64,000 nucleotides of DNA from Apophysomyces variabilis (GCA_002749535.1 MZZL01000134.1:186001-250000); one strand, 5' to 3'; counted from the stretch's first letter, positions 10,213 to 24,100 are shown. The notes: generated by a model not told the origin, from the sequence alone. Numbers and translations are program-made.

Positions 10213-10983
10213 TTAGGCCTTGACAGCGTACTTGCGACGGGGGAAGTAGGCCAACTTCTTCTGCTGCTTGACAGTCTTGAGGCTGCGCTCATAGGGGGTC
10301 AAAGCTCTGCGCATGGCACGAGTCTTCTTGACGCGCAAGTCCAAGGGAACGAACTTCTTCTTCTGGTAGAAGAGAGCAAGTTGTTCACGCTGGGTTTGGT
10401 TGATGACGGTCAAGACACGGGCAACGTTCTTACGGGCCTCACCACTACAGAAAAAGAAGAAGAAAAAAAAAAAGAAACATTCAGTACCACTTTCATTTTC
10501 CTCTTCTTTTTGCACCATGAGTGCTTCTTACATCTGCTGGAGCTTGGAAGAAGAACCACCGGCAACCTTCTGGACACGAAGGGAAGCAAGTTCTTGCTTC
10601 TGCTCGTCAAGAAGCTTAAGGAGCTCGGTTTTGTTCTTGTTGCGGAGTTCGTGAGCTTTAACGATGGCCTACAATGGCAAGGAAATAATAATCAGTTTTC
10701 TCCATTCGTGAAACATAACAATAGATTAACGGGGAAAAGGGAAGCCGAGCAAGGAAAGCATATTTGTAACATTGCAATATACAGTTCTAGCCTTCTGTTC
10801 TTTGAACCTATTTTCACCATGTTGCTGATGCATTGGCCTTCCCGATGACCACGATCAGCTCGACTTGTTCCCCTTCCCCTGCTCCGTAACAAAGATATCC
10901 ACCCATCCAACCTCAAGATCAACCGATGTACGATAGGATGATGGATGTCGATCAAAATATATGAAATGCTATTGACTCACCAT
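10213..10983 (-). CDS. RPL35: Large-subunit ribosomal protein L35 (uL29 family)
   Basis: Three coding exons: 10983-10981, which is the ATG alone, 10668-10532 and 10444-10213, total 123 residues, normal for eukaryotic L35. It is a cytosolic 60S protein near the polypeptide exit tunnel. Seen: [20 protein letters not shown], an N-terminal uL29 coiled-coil hairpin, [20 protein letters not shown], then the eukaryote-specific basic tail with [17 protein letters not shown] and PRRKYAVKA. The ATG is followed directly by a donor GTGAGT and a 312-nt first intron; the second exon opens with GCC ATC GTT after TTGTAG. An intron right after or near the start codon is common in fungal ribosomal protein genes. 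I looked for C/D snoRNA boxes in the first intron and found no convincing pair. Confidence 0.95.
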
Positions 10984-12629
10984 GGGAACGGTAGTTGCAA
11001 CAAAGAGTAAGAGGAGGAAGCAACTAGCTGCACACTGGGTTTCTTTTGTCTCGCGGCCCGGACCTTCCTTTTCGGCAACTTGATCTGAGATTGAAAATGA
11101 AAAGGGCGACAGACAATGGGACTTGCTAGAACTGGCTCCACTTCAAAAAGTCTCATCGCACGAAGCTTGATGCATCCACTTGTATAGACAAGGTAGTCAC
11201 CTCCTCTGCCGATCTACTTGTTTCTACCGTACTGCGTATCAGGAATACTACAATGAATCCAATCCAACAATGAGACAACCAAACACCTATTGGTGGACAC
11301 GAATAAAGTTGGTCCAAAACTCACGTTTGAAGAATACTGAAATGTTCGCGCACGAACAGACATGGAGCAACTCAGATTTTACAACATCTTCAATGCGGAT
11401 GAGAGAAGAACAGTTGCTCTGTTATTTGCCGTAACACGAATATGAAAAAATTCCCTTTGAAGTGTGTTGCTAAGCGTCTTCTTGACGGTCTAAAACAAAT
11501 CATCGAACGACTTACTCAACAGTTCAACCGACTGATGATCCAACTAAAGAATTGTTTATGATTCGATGAGAATACACTGCAAACCTTTCGTTCAAAAGTG
11601 TCTATGGATTGGTTCACAAGTGAGAGACACAACTCAAAAATCGTTGAGTCCGTGAGCATGGGAAGCTTTCGAGGCCATTATCGTAGCTTTTCACGGGTAA
11701 ATGTATGGATGAGATGGATACGGATTATCATACGAAGAAGCGTTGTTTTGGAGTGCATGACGACTTTACTTGTAGCTCCGGTAGTAATCTCAGACACGCA
11801 TACAGACAACTGATTAAACTTTTTCTCACGATGTTAACTTACAATGTTATGCGATTTACATTTTCAATGCAAGGAATGGATTACGACGTGTGGATAATGA
11901 GAACATACTGACGTGCAAACACATCGTACGGCTCTTCGACATAATTTCAGAGGAATTAGGAACATGGCTACGTTTGAGCAAGCTCAGCTTGTAAGAAAGG
12001 CCATAAATACTGTTTATACATTGATTCCTTATTTTTGGGGATTTCAAGCACACAGTACGGCTTGGCTGGAGACATTGTGGTACATAAGATGGAATAGAGG
12101 TTCAATGCAATGATTTAATACTGATGAAGAAGATATTCGACAATAATCATCAAAGATGGTTTGAAACTAATTGAATGTGTGCATTGAATAGGTTATTAGG
12201 CACATATTACAATTTGAGTGTCATTGCAAAAACCCTTAGCCTGTGTAGCAGCGACGAGAATGACCATTACCTTTCTTGGTTTATATGTGGCCATCGGTGA
12301 TACCTTCCCAGAAGCGAAACTAGATTTTATCATTAGCAGCTCTTCTTCAATATGATACATGAACCTTATTGATACTGAAGGACGTGGCTTGCAATGAAGA
12401 GTTTATTTTTGGCTGATCGGGGAAGATGAACGAGGAAATGCAAAAGCTGGATGCAGTCATTGATCCCATTGAGCACGTTGAATTTTAAGCGGCACCTGAA
12501 AAACACTGCTCCATTTTTGGGTCTTCCTTAATCGAGTCAAGTTTTAAGCCTTTCTCTCTCACCCTTCTTCTTCCTCGATTGCCTCCGTTGGTGCTTTCAT
12601 TTTGACCACCAACGTTCATATTATTAACT
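10984..12629. other. Intergenic between divergent RPL35 and LDB17-like genes
   Basis: About 1.65 kb. Open frames are all below 85 codons and none shows a domain, a splice-compatible partner or coding-like composition. The part near 12540-12600 is pyrimidine-rich and likely promoter of the plus-strand gene. I see nothing else. Confidence 0.5.
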
Positions 12630-14360
12630 ATGGAAGACGGCATTATTGAATATGTCTTTGATAACGTCGATGATTTCTATGCTGGTAATCTCCGTCGTTC
12701 TTTTTTTTTTCGATCCTTTTTTCCGGTTGACACTAAAACCTGGTTACCCTACTCCAGAATTAGACGACCTGCTTCGACAGCCCTTTAGAGATGTCGAAAG
12801 TACAACGACACAATATCTTCGATTTTTGATTCGATTTCAGAGTAAGAAAACATAGTGAGGACAAAAGGAGGCATTGGCTATCCCCCCTTCTTTGTCTTCG
12901 TTTATAAACTAATCAAACGTAATCATCATAGAGGACTTCATCCAAACTTCCACCGAGATTGCTCAAGTAACCTATCGATTTCTTGATTCGTCGTTCTTCC
13001 TCGAACATACTACAACTATACTCAGTCATATCTTGCATAAACATTCTCTGGCTTCTTCTGATCCAGACGAGCTGATGTTTGCGTATTCGATCTTGCTTTA
13101 CGCAGGAAGGGAAGATCCACGATGGATGAAATATATTATATCAGAGGCCTACAGGAATAAGCAAAATAGACTTTTACGGAAATTGCTGAATGAAATCAAG
13201 GAATTTGTCGGCGGTTATCCATGTATGACCGTTGCATTACCTCTCGTGTTCGAAATGTGCAAGGTTTCCAAATTACGGAAAGCTGATTTCGGTAAGACAT
13301 CGTCCAAAAAAAGTCCTCTTTCGTTTTCGTCGTCATAAATGCTTAACCTTTTCAAATCGATCGTTCTTCTTTTCTACTGTCTGTCCAGATGCACTGTCTC
13401 CTGGACTTCTGGACTTCTTGCTCGATCTAGTTGAGTCTACTCGCGGGGATGCCGAAGAATCTTTCAATTACGATCTGATTCGTTTGATCCTGGTATTCAA
13501 CGAACAGTTTGTGATGACATCGCATAGTAGCAATAGAGTAATCGAGGTGCTCACTCGACGTATTGATACCACAAATACCTTTAGTGCAAATCTAATCTTC
13601 ATGCTAAATCGATCAGGTACCCTAACTTTACTATTTTAGGAACGTCATTTCTCATTTTTGCTATGAACAGATGATTCGCTAGTACAATTTCTTATACTCA
13701 ACCTTCTGCACAGCATCTTCACTTGTCCAGCATTATACGAATATTTTTACACAAACGATCTTTACGTTCTAGTTGACGTCATCTTGCGCGAAGTATGTGA
13801 CCTTGGGGAAGAAAAAGGAGCAGAACGAGTAAGTCCAGAATCTTGGAAAATAGTCTATCATCTTTGCAGAAAGTTGTGCAAACGAAAAAAGGGCTCCTTA
13901 CTTATCTATGTCTCTCTATCTCTCTGATTCCTAGGTACGAGAAGCCTATCTGCTTGTCCTTAAGCCGCTTCTTATCAATACCCAACTTCGTCAAGCACCT
14001 TATAAAAAGAGCGAAATACACAAGACCTTGTGTTCTATGATCACTCCAGCATTGCATAAACCCGTTGAACCCACTACCCAGAAAATCGTCAAACGCATAC
14101 TCGAAGAATGGTGGGAGAAGATTTGCGAACACCCTGTTGCACCTGTTCTTGGTGTGGATGTCAAAAATGCCATTATTGAAAGCAGCCAAGGTTCCAATGC
14201 CGTAGCCAGGTCGGCTGTCCCTTCTCCCATTCCTTCCTTCAACTCCTTATCCATCTCAGACCCACCTTCACCTAAGTCCGAAGCGGAGGCTCCCTCCAAA
14301 GAAGACGTATCTCTACCCTCCGCAGACCTCAACAGGGGTGTCGTTTGCGCAGGGGCATAA
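12630..14360 (+). CDS. LDB17/SPIN90/Dip1-family actin regulator
   Basis: Six exons: 12630-12684, 12758-12841, 12932-13291, 13389-13616, 13671-13828 and 13935-14360, total 436 residues. The family carries the SPIN90/Ldb17 leucine-rich (armadillo-like) domain. S. pombe Dip1 and mammalian SPIN90 activate Arp2/3 complex to start linear actin seeds, and yeast Ldb17 works at endocytic patches. Diagnostic stretches seen: YDLIRLILVFNEQFVM, a NRV.EVL repeat, and EYFYTNDLYVLVDVILRE followed by VREAYLLVLKPLL. The C-terminal 80 residues are Pro/Ser-rich (PSPIPSF, DPPSPKSE), as expected of a tail binding SH3 proteins. All introns are phase 0 or 1 and close the frame. Confidence 0.85.
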
Positions 14361-14879
14361 GCGAATTTTTCTCGATTATTTTTATTTTGTTTTTGTTTTG
14401 CTTTGCTTTTGACTTGATCCCCTTAGAAAGTAGAACCATAATTATACGTACTCCTTCCGCGAGCGTGCTCTCTCTCTATCTCTTTCTCCCGATCAGAGCT
14501 CGTGTTATTCTCTTTCTCTCTCTTTGTTAACACAACCATTCAACTCATCTCAACCTCTTTTCTTCCTCTTAATCCGTTCATCCAACAATAAATCATACGC
14601 ATAGAGTTCTGTGTGCAACGTCTCTGTCTCGCTCAATGCTGCAGGTTATCACTCATTTGTACCTTTGTACAGGCTGAAATAGACTTTTTTGCTTTTATTT
14701 ATATGTGTTTTTGATGAATGCGTGTTTTCTTTTGTTTTTTTTTTCGTTCTTCTGAAAGATTTACATGCAATGTTATGTTTCTATGTGCGATGGAAATTGT
14801 TTTTCTAATCCTTCTCATTACTCGTTCATTTTTTTCTCTCCTCGAGGACCGGCCTATATAGAGAGTACGACCTCATTGA
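14361..14879. other. Convergent 3' regions, CT-rich
   Basis: 519 bases between two convergent genes. Polypyrimidine tracts near 14465-14525 and long T runs. No gene seen. Confidence 0.55.
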
Positions 14880-17800
14880 TTAGACCAATCCAAATCCCTT
14901 TGCATTTTCAATGGCGGTTACTAATCGGTCTCGAAGCTTCTCACGAGACTTGTATTCAGGTAGTAATAGTCGAGAGAAACAAGTGAGCGAAGTGGGTAGC
15001 CTACCAAAAAAAAGAGTGTATAAGGAAAGATACCTCTGGTGAATAGTAGCTATTTCTTTACCTATCACTATCGGGCCCATTTCGTTGGATAACAAACGTC
15101 AATTCTTTAAGTCCACCCACAGGGATACGATCACTTGCAGTAACAAAGAGCAGAAGCTTACGCTGTTGATCAACCGAAAGATCCCGATGGACCACTGACC
15201 AAAATTGTCTAGAAGAAAAAGCCGATAAGTTTATACCGTGGTCACAATCTATTTAAGCGAAGAGAACCTACCGAATTGTTGTATGATTCGGGCCGTATCC
15301 ATCATCATAAGCTGTCACTTCTTCGAGCTCTTTCATGTCCAAGGGAATACTTTCAGGTCCTTGCAACAAACCACATGCTACCATTTCCAGTTCGTCTGCC
15401 GTACAAAGTCCTAGGGCTTTGTTTCCCACCACGCTCCAGACACCTCGACGAAGGGCAAGGATTTGATCCCTTTGAGCTTCATAAAGGAAATACTTGCAAT
15501 AATCGCTAACGTACGCTTCCCGATTCTCATTGGTTACAGGGATCTTATCACCATTCTCCTTCAAGGGAACCGTTACCACACCTTGACCAAAGACGTCCAG
15601 TGATATTTCATAGTTGCGGCAAAAGACATCCCCGACCTCGTCTTCCCACTGGAGTAATTGATGCAACCCGTTGGCAAGAGCTGGCCATCCATCTTCCAGA
15701 TCGGATAATACAAATAACTGCCGCCGCTGGGCCATGGCCTCTACCAAGGCTTCGTTGGATACGACCACGGCTTTCCAAAGCACTTTGGGAAATTGAAGGT
15801 TCATAATCACACCGTTGTATATCGCCAAACCCATCATAATGCCAACCATTTCATATATCCGAACATCAGGTTCTACAACGGGCCGAAACCAGCATAATCG
15901 GGTCTCTGGGTCGATGGTGAAGATGCCCATCTCGTTAGAAGCAAGCTTGTCGAATAGGACGGAAAAGAATTCTTTCTGTACGCCACCCTGGTCCATTCCT
16001 TCTTCACCACCTTCGATGAATTTCACCTTGAGAGGTTTCTTCAAGTCAGCCCATTTGCAAGAGACCTGATGCCACGTATCCTCGATAAAATGCTCTCGCC
16101 GAATCTCCAGCAGTAAATACGGACACGTCGCGCTCTTTAAGTTGGCTTCGATATTCCTGACCATACGTGGCGCATCGGATAACAATCGTTGGGCATGAAC
16201 TACCAGCGTATGATTGACGCAAGCGTCCTCATACTCCAAGGACATTTGGGCCATCGCATCAATGTGAAGAATTTTACCTTTGACTGCAGGTGGTAGCAGG
16301 AATGAATAACTAAACCATGAAAATTGGTATTCGTTGGCAAATGGATAAGGAAGCAAGATCGAAGACGAGGTTGTCGTAAGAAAGAGACGGGTTCGACGTT
16401 GTTGCTCGTTCAGACCACAGTAGCGATGACTACCTGAATCATACGAACGAGAAGCTGCTGAAGCAATCGCTGCTGCGGAATGTCTACCCTCCCCGTGCAG
16501 GAGCACACGTCTCCATATTCTGTATTCGTCCTTGATATTGATTTTCTTGCAGATGCCTTCATTATAAAATTCACTGGCCGGTAAAACAGGCGACGACGGA
16601 TTCCATAAGTTAGCTTCATCTAGTACAGAATATGTAATTAATTTCAACAATTCTTGTTTCTTCATCGATCTTACATAGTAGTTCTAAACATTTCGCGGTC
16701 ATGATCATCGTATCGTGTTCTCCCTGTTTGTATGGCCCAGAATGGAAATGAGCAAGTAGATATCGCTGTAAAAGTTTTACGAGGCGGCTCATTTGTTTTT
16801 CAGTCATACTATGATACATGCACGTCAATGCAATCCATTTTCGAACGGAATGGTTCTTTTCTATTTCCTTTACCTCGCCATCATTTGCCGCAGTATGGCT
16901 CGTACAAGACAGCGCTTTCGCAAAGCTATTTTGCTTACAACTTGAATAAACTTTTGGTTCAGAATTCCCGGCCAGGTGCTTGACCATGACAAACGTATAA
17001 TGCTAGAAAATTCTTCCGAATCATGCTTCGTCATCAATGAGTCCGGCCATAGACTAATCCATTGAGATACACATAATAGCGCTCGACACCATTCGATCAT
17101 GGTATCAATGCAGCATGGTTCTGTCTCCTCGATTCTATCTCCATCAATAACAGCATCTACATTCATATTCATGCGGTCCAAAAGCGTTTCGAAGCTCTGC
17201 GACATCTCCTCCACCATCTGTAGTCGGTCGCTGTTGATGACCTTATCGAAGAAGATGGACACATCGGATAAGTTGACAAACGCAACGGATCGTCTTAAAG
17301 ATGGGATAAAGTGCTCTGCTGATAGAAAACTATGGCCGATCCCTTCCCAATTTTGGAACACGGCACGGCACCAGCGATTCATTTTTCGAGAATCTTCGAC
17401 ATTCATAAGATTTTTCATTTGTTTTGATGCAGCTGCTAAATCAATCGTAATAGGCTTTATCGCAAGCAGCATGTCATCATCGCTGGCGTCTGATTCATAG
17501 CTCGATGCTGACGACGAATAAATAGAACAGCTTGAGGACGATTCACTATCAAGCTGATAATAGCTGTCGTCGATTTCTCTACTATTTTCCAGTTTTTCAC
17601 TATGTTGTTCTTCGCAATGCGCTGATCTCGGTTCCGATTGTATACTGGCTAAGCGGCGATTCATAGCACCCAGCATGCACCAAAACCCCGACATCCAATG
17701 CGGATTTGATTCTGGAACTGTGAAATATAGCATCGTTAATAATTAAATTACGGTAATCGTCACTATGATTATTTCTTAGTTACCTGTACTCTGTTCCGAA

Positions 17801-19006
17801 AGCGTGATAGATTGATTACGCCTTAATGACCCTTTTAGTGATGATTTTCTTTTGGTAGGAGGTCGTCTTTTTGTGCGTGTTCGTTCATCTTTCAGCGTAA
17901 AAAGGGAGAGAAACGGTGAAGATGAAAATACTGTGTGTAAGAATGGCTTAAAGACTGAATTCTGATTTTCTTCGGTCAATACATGGGCTATTGAGGTAGA
18001 TGATTCAGCTGATTCAGTTGTACACGTGTTGTTAATGGTAATATCTGGCTTATTTTCACTGCAAAATCGACGTTCGGGTTTTGCTGCAAGTTGTATGGCC
18101 ATTACCAAAGCAGCTTGAGGATGAAGGTTGAGAATACCTCCTTTTCGTTTTTGATATAGGTGTATGAGGAGAAAAGTCGTGATCAAAAAATAATCCCTTA
18201 CCTCTGCCTGTAGCACAAAATCGATTCATACAATCGGACTTCCCACAACCCACAGTAAGTTGCCGAAAATACAGTTCGATGTTAGCTTCGTATGTACTTT
18301 TTGCATCCTTTAGCTTTTTCTTTTTCAGTGACCTCTTGCTCTTGTCAGAAGAGCTACGAGGTGAAAGAGAGTGAATGGGCATATGGGATACAGCACTGTT
18401 AGCGGGTGTGGGAAGAACCGACGCAGGTGCAGGAAGAACAGGTGAGGTATTTGCGTTAGATGTCGTATATTTCGATTGCGGTTGCTTTACTTGACAAGGA
18501 AAGTGCTGACAAAGCATGTTGTTATGGACGACATGGGTTACAGTACATGACTCTTTTAGATTTGGTCCACGTATTGTATCTGCTTTTTTCAGTTTGACTA
18601 CCGAGCCATTGGCATTAGGTTTTAGTGGTAGAGTGGATGATCTTCGCTTCGTTGTAGTTGAGCTCGTTGAATGCGGAGATTCTGCACCGGGCATATTGGA
18701 TGCATCATTATTCACATCTTGGTTTATCCGACTGGAGGAGGGTTTAGGAGATACTATATATTCCAGTGCTTCATCATATTTGTTATTGACAGAATGATTT
18801 TCGACTGAAGTGGTTTGTTTATGTTGTTCCTCTTCCAAGTTCGATGAGGGATTTTGTTGTGCAGTTGAGCTACTGGTTGCGATGGGTGACGGAGGGGGCT
18901 GCTGTTGATATAGAAATGACTGTTGCTCGACTTGTGTAGTTCGAGAATCTAAAAGAGTGGGCATATCGTCAGAGTTTCGTTGTGGAGAAAACGGCTGGGG
19001 AATCAA
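14880..19006 (-). CDS. E6AP-like HECT E3 ubiquitin ligase with AZUL zinc finger
   Basis: Seven exons: 19006-18202, 18137-17784, 17717-16939, 16873-16675, 16619-15272, 15208-15062 and 15000-14880, total 1250 residues if the ATG at 19006 is used; an in-frame ATG at 18964 is an alternative. The enzyme transfers ubiquitin through a thioester. About residues 240-310 hold an AZUL-type zinc finger: [20 protein letters not shown], with a fourth Cys (RRFC) supplied by the next exon, the pattern of UBE3A/E6AP. The first 240 residues are Ser/Pro-rich and disordered. The C-terminal HECT domain shows [57 protein letters not shown], and the active-site LPTSLTCF with Cys at about residue 1218, 32 residues from the end, then GFGLV. 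It is convergent with the LDB17-like gene. Confidence 0.93.
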
Positions 19007-21109
19007 GAAAGTCCTTGAAACGGCAAAATTGAAGATGCGACTTGGCGAAATAGAGGTTTTGCAGCGCCAGCGAATAGGATGCTTTTGCGCTGACTGGGAA
19101 ATAAATCCGCCCTTGTTACCACTGCAAGACTACTTTTGCGCCAGCGAACATTGTAACTTTGCACTGAGAGTGACGAATTTCATGCTAGAATAATACTACC
19201 GTAACAGAATCCTCTAAGTTTAAAGAAAAAGGCCGTGTTTTTACTATGCATTGTTCAAATCTAGTTCAAGTCTAAGAAAATAATAGGATAGTATAGGATC
19301 GTTCGCTTAGCTGACGATATTCATTCGACGCATTGAGCACTGCTGGCTGTACTCTCGCAATCTGCATTGGCTTAGTGGGATGTTTACATCGGTTAAGAAG
19401 GATACAAAAGCTGATTATTGGACCTACTATAACAGTGCGGACAAATAACGAGTAAAAAGAGATTTAGCTTTTCGATATTGAGTGATTTACCAATCTGCTT
19501 AGCAGTTCATGCGTGTAACACGTCTCGATTCAGGCATATAATCTTTCCGTTGATATGTGGCATCCATGATCGAACCATAGCTCTGCTGCTTTTAGTCTAC
19601 CCAAATCTAAGTAACGTTGTTTTCGGGACATCTTGCTCCATGGTATCAATGGACAACAATTTCCCTATCTCGCCAACAACCCTAACATTACCACGTCATA
19701 ACATGACGCGTCCATACATTAAAGGCGAGGTGTAATATCTTTCATCCCTTTGATTATATAATTTGTTGACACCTTTGTCAATCTCATATATGACAAAAGT
19801 TCATCATAACTTCAACCGCACACAGGTAAGAACTTGTAATTAACATATCATCCATCTTTCGGCATTGTTGATTACAGCGATAGGCCGACTATAACAGCTA
19901 TTGTTGATATCTAACGTTGTTGCTGGAGCATTTCGAGTACGGTTGTAATATCTGCTTTGGCTGAAGATCGTATTATCCTGGCCGTAACTTTATCAATGCG
20001 CACAGTGCGTAGTTTCTTGGCAGCTTGATATTACTAATTAAAATGCCTCATACTGTCCTGAAAACAAAATAACTTTCATCTTAGGCTAGGTTTCAGAGTT
20101 GATAAGGACTTTCCTCATTCATTTAGCACCATGCCTGACGTTCAGAGTCAGCAACTTAAGCCATCCCGTTTTTCGTTGCCCGTATGGACCACTTAGTTTG
20201 TACTTAGACCCCCCTTTCTTTTTAACTTAAGCTAGTCTTTTACGAGGTACTGCTGCTATCCATCGACATGATCTTGTCCCAAAGAGCGGGATAAGTATGG
20301 GAATGTTTTCTCTTCGATCATGAGGTCTTAACCACGAGTTGTCGGTTACAGGTGTCTAGGCATGTGTCATTTTTTCGTTGGAATCTTTGTCATTGGCACA
20401 ATTTCTACCATGTTTTAAAGCACTTTTTTGAAAAAGTTATACGGGCCTTTTAAACCGATGGACAACACTTGACACTATCGTCGAATTATCTACTTTGAAC
20501 CTGGATCCTTTGCAACAAATAACCTGTTGTAACTGTTTTTATTGTGGATAATATGAGCTTTGGTTGCTTTCCTTTGCTTATGAGGTATCACGCCTTTTTG
20601 ACAGGGTAGCGTCTCCATGTGGGATAGGCAGTTTGTAGATGCCTCTGGTATGTGTATATTCAATCTCCGATAACCAAGGCAAAGGTGATATTTGGGCAGG
20701 GCCTATATGTGTTTTAAGTGTTGATCCTTAAGCTTCTTATTTTTTTTTTCTCTTAGATCACGACCAATGTATGACGAATAGGCACATGGGTGATTTTGGA
20801 TATATGTTATTATTTCATATGCGATATTTTATTTTCCCTATCCTAGCTTTATAATGCATAAATGTGAGTGACTAAATAATTGGCAAGTGACCGCGAGTCA
20901 ACAAAGGGGCTAAGAGTAAGCGGGGCAAAAGGAAAAGGGGGGAACAAACCAACAAAACGCAAGCGGCCACGACCCATAGCTGGAGGTTGATCTCTTTCTC
21001 TTTCTCTTAACTTTTTTTTTCTGTATTGTTTATTCCTTTCCTTCCTTTCCCTTTTTCTTTTTCTTTTTCTTTTCTTTCTTTTTCTCTTCTTCTTCTTTTC
21101 TTCAACAGG
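19007..21109. other. Intergenic, divergent promoters of HECT ligase and PUF genes
   Basis: About 2.1 kb without a supported gene. The last 110 bases are almost pure pyrimidine on the plus strand (CTTT and TTC repeats), likely 5' UTR/promoter of the PUF gene. A match to a tRNA A-box-like string near 19366 has no B box downstream. Confidence 0.5.
20998..21105 (+). repeat. Polypyrimidine tract before the PUF start codon
   Basis: More than 90 of about 108 bases are C or T, with TTTCTTTTTCT-type repeats, ending 5 bases before the ATG at 21110. CT-rich tracts of this kind are frequent at fungal promoters and 5' UTRs. Confidence 0.6.
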
Positions 21110-24100
21110 ATGAATCTTCAAACGTCTACCAGTGCCGCTTCCGTACTGGGCAGTTGCCGTGACGGTACAAATGAATCATGTTCAAAGGAGTCCTCCTCTG
21201 GTGGTCCAAACACCACCACACGCTCGCATTTTAATAACGTGTCCGACCATGACTTAGACGATCAAATTGCTACCATCAGCAGCCTTACCATATCTGATCA
21301 GCATCATATGGAGAAAGTGGACACGTAAGTTATTTGAAGGAGGCAAGGGGAATTGTCAAAATACGAGACATTGCCTTTTTCAAAGGAAATGCCATCTTGG
21401 CTCGTGTAACTCACTTTTGCAGGAGGTCTGTCCCGAGATCGATGCGTGGCATTTTTCCGGATAGCACAGCCTTCACTCCGCAGTCCAGCGATCGCTTTCT
21501 CTTCCAAACAGATGAAAGTACTTCCGGTAAGCTTTCAATCATTTACACCCTGCAGTAGGAATTTACCGCTTCCCTTCCCTTATTTCGCAGTCTCTGCAGG
21601 TCGCCAAAGCAACAACGCTAGTCCCCTGGATCCCAACTTTGTACCACACCCTGTCGATATGGATGACCACAGCCATATCCCGGGTCTGATACGTCGTGAA
21701 AGCTATCCCAACCTGGTAAAATATGATGGATGGTTTAACCACAAGAAAGAAAAAAAAATGCGAGCATCAGATCTTTTTTCTCATCTAACGAAAATATTTC
21801 TGATCAGAACACGTCTTACGTCACAAATCATCGTGGTAGCCTTGGACATTGCTCGGATTGGAATAGTTATATGCAATCTTTGAGTAATGAACAATTACAA
21901 CCTCTCAGTCAACGGGATCAAATGTATTTGATGCAATCCACCGCTCAATTCAGGAAATACTCTGCAGATGCTCCCATATCACTTGCCAGCAAGCGTCTTG
22001 ATTTGTTGAGCGGACCACGATCGGGGCGATTAACACCTTCTTATTCAAACCCAGACCTTTCTGCTGCTCGCCGTCTAGCAAGTCTTGACGCTGGCAGTCG
22101 TCTTCGAGAGCAACGTAGAAGAGAATGTCTGGCCAATCGAAACCCCATGACTTTTGACGATCCTACCTACAATGACTTCCACGATGCCAATTTTCCGTCT
22201 TCTACGGCCGGGGCTGTCAACGGGATTCCTCCCCCCTTACTCCCTTCACTCTTTGGATATTCATCCATGAACGCACTCTATCAACAGTACGCAGCTGTTT
22301 CCTTTCCGGGGATAAACAATAGCACCAATCACCCCTCCTCAGCGACATCTGCTGCTGCTGCTGCTGCAGCAGCAGCCGCAGCAGCTGGTGTCCTAAATCC
22401 ATCCCAGGCAATGAATGCCGGTGCACAAGTAAATCCTATTTTGTTTTCCCATTTCATGAGACAGATACAAAACATATCGCCTTCTCCTACGCCACCTTCG
22501 CCTACGAAAAAAGCAAACAATATTTCGTCCAGTCCTCAAAGACGTCATAACGATCAGGATAAATTTGCATCCACCCGTTTTGAGGATGTTATCGGTCAAA
22601 TCTATCCCTTATGCAAAGATCAGTACGGATGTCGATTTTTTCAAAAGAAGCTCGAGGAACAGGATAATGAACAGCGCGATACAATATTTAATGAGATATT
22701 TCCACATTTTGTTGAGTTAATGACAGGTTAGTATAATGCAGAATAACGAGATGGGACAAAGGTTAAGTTATCTATCATCTTTTTTTCATTGATGCATCTT
22801 GTTCTTTGCTTTTTAGATCCCTTTGGCAATTACCTGTGTCAGAAATTAATGGAATACTGCACAGATGAACAGAGAACAATGGTTGTTGAGAGAGTCTCTG
22901 AAGACATGGTCAATATATCACTCAATATGCATGGTACTCGTGCCGTGCAAAAAATGATCGAATTTTTGTCACTGCCAGATCAGGTAAGACGGTCAGAATG
23001 ATTAGGAGGCGATATTCACCAGTAAAAAAAATATCCCTTTTCCTTTTCCCTATATCCAAAAAAAGGTTGACCGTGTGGTTTTGGCACTTGGACCAAATGT
23101 GGTTACGTTGATCAAGGATTTAAACGGAAATCATGTCATACAAAAATGTCTTCATCGACTATCATCGGCAGATAAGCAGTTTATTTATGATGCTGTAAGT
23201 GAGCATTGCGTGGAAGTGGCTACACATCGCCACGGATGTTGTGTGCTACAGCGCTGCATTGATTTTTCTGCCAACAATCAAAAGGTAGGAACAGCATAGT
23301 ATGGAAGCACTTTACACGAGACAATTAGGGACTAAAACGGAAAACAAAAACTTAGACACAATTGGTGACTGAGATTATCCGCCATGCTCTTACTCTTGTG
23401 CAAGATCCGTTCGGCAACTATGTAGTACAATATGTTTTGGATCTCGGAGATGCCGGATTCTCCGACCGTTTGATCCGCGAATTCATCGGTCATGTTGGAG
23501 CTCTTTCCGTTCAAAAATTTAGTTCCAATGTCATGGAAAAGGTGATACCAATAACTTGGACAGGACCTTCCAATTTTGTACTAAGCCATACAATCTATTT
23601 GTTTTGGGTCTCTATAGTGTATTCGTGTAGCTGAAGTAGAAACAAGGCGACATCTCATTGAGGAAATGGTCAACAGACAACGTCTTGAAAAACTGCTTCG
23701 TGATTCCTACGCAAATTACGTGGTTCAGACTGCTCTTGATTATGCTGAACCGGCTCAGCGTAACAAGGTAAAAAACATCAGGGACAAAGGGCCCAAAAAA
23801 AAGACTAATAATATACGAAAACAGCTAGTGGATTGTATTCGACCTCTGCTACCTGGTATACGTAATACCCCCTATGGAAAACGCATCCAGGGAAAGATTA
23901 ATCGAGACCAACAGCAAAGGCAGCAGCAACAGCAGCAACAACCACATCCATCACAACAATCTCATCCACATCAACAACCATCTCAACAGCAACATCAGTT
24001 GATGTCCAGTACACCCATGTTAAATGGTTATATTCATCCTTTGGCTAATTCAGGAACTGGCAGTGAGATGACCTTTCTATCCCCTTATCAGCCTGGTTTA

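Noticed and set aside
10201..10848. 215-codon plus-strand frame over RPL35
   Set aside because: Antisense of RPL35 exons and introns; the Leu-rich composition comes from the Lys-rich sense strand.
10669..10980. C/D-box snoRNA in the RPL35 first intron
   Set aside because: A CTGA near the end could be a D box, but the only C-box-like string (ATGGTGA) mismatches the consensus, and there is no terminal stem.
11180..12113. Several 60-85 codon frames between RPL35 and the LDB17-like gene
   Set aside because: Overlapping in different frames, without recognisable motifs or coding-like composition.
19363..19420. tRNA-like A box (TGGCTTAGTGGG)
   Set aside because: No B box (GGTTCRANNCC) follows at a suitable distance and no cloverleaf can be drawn.
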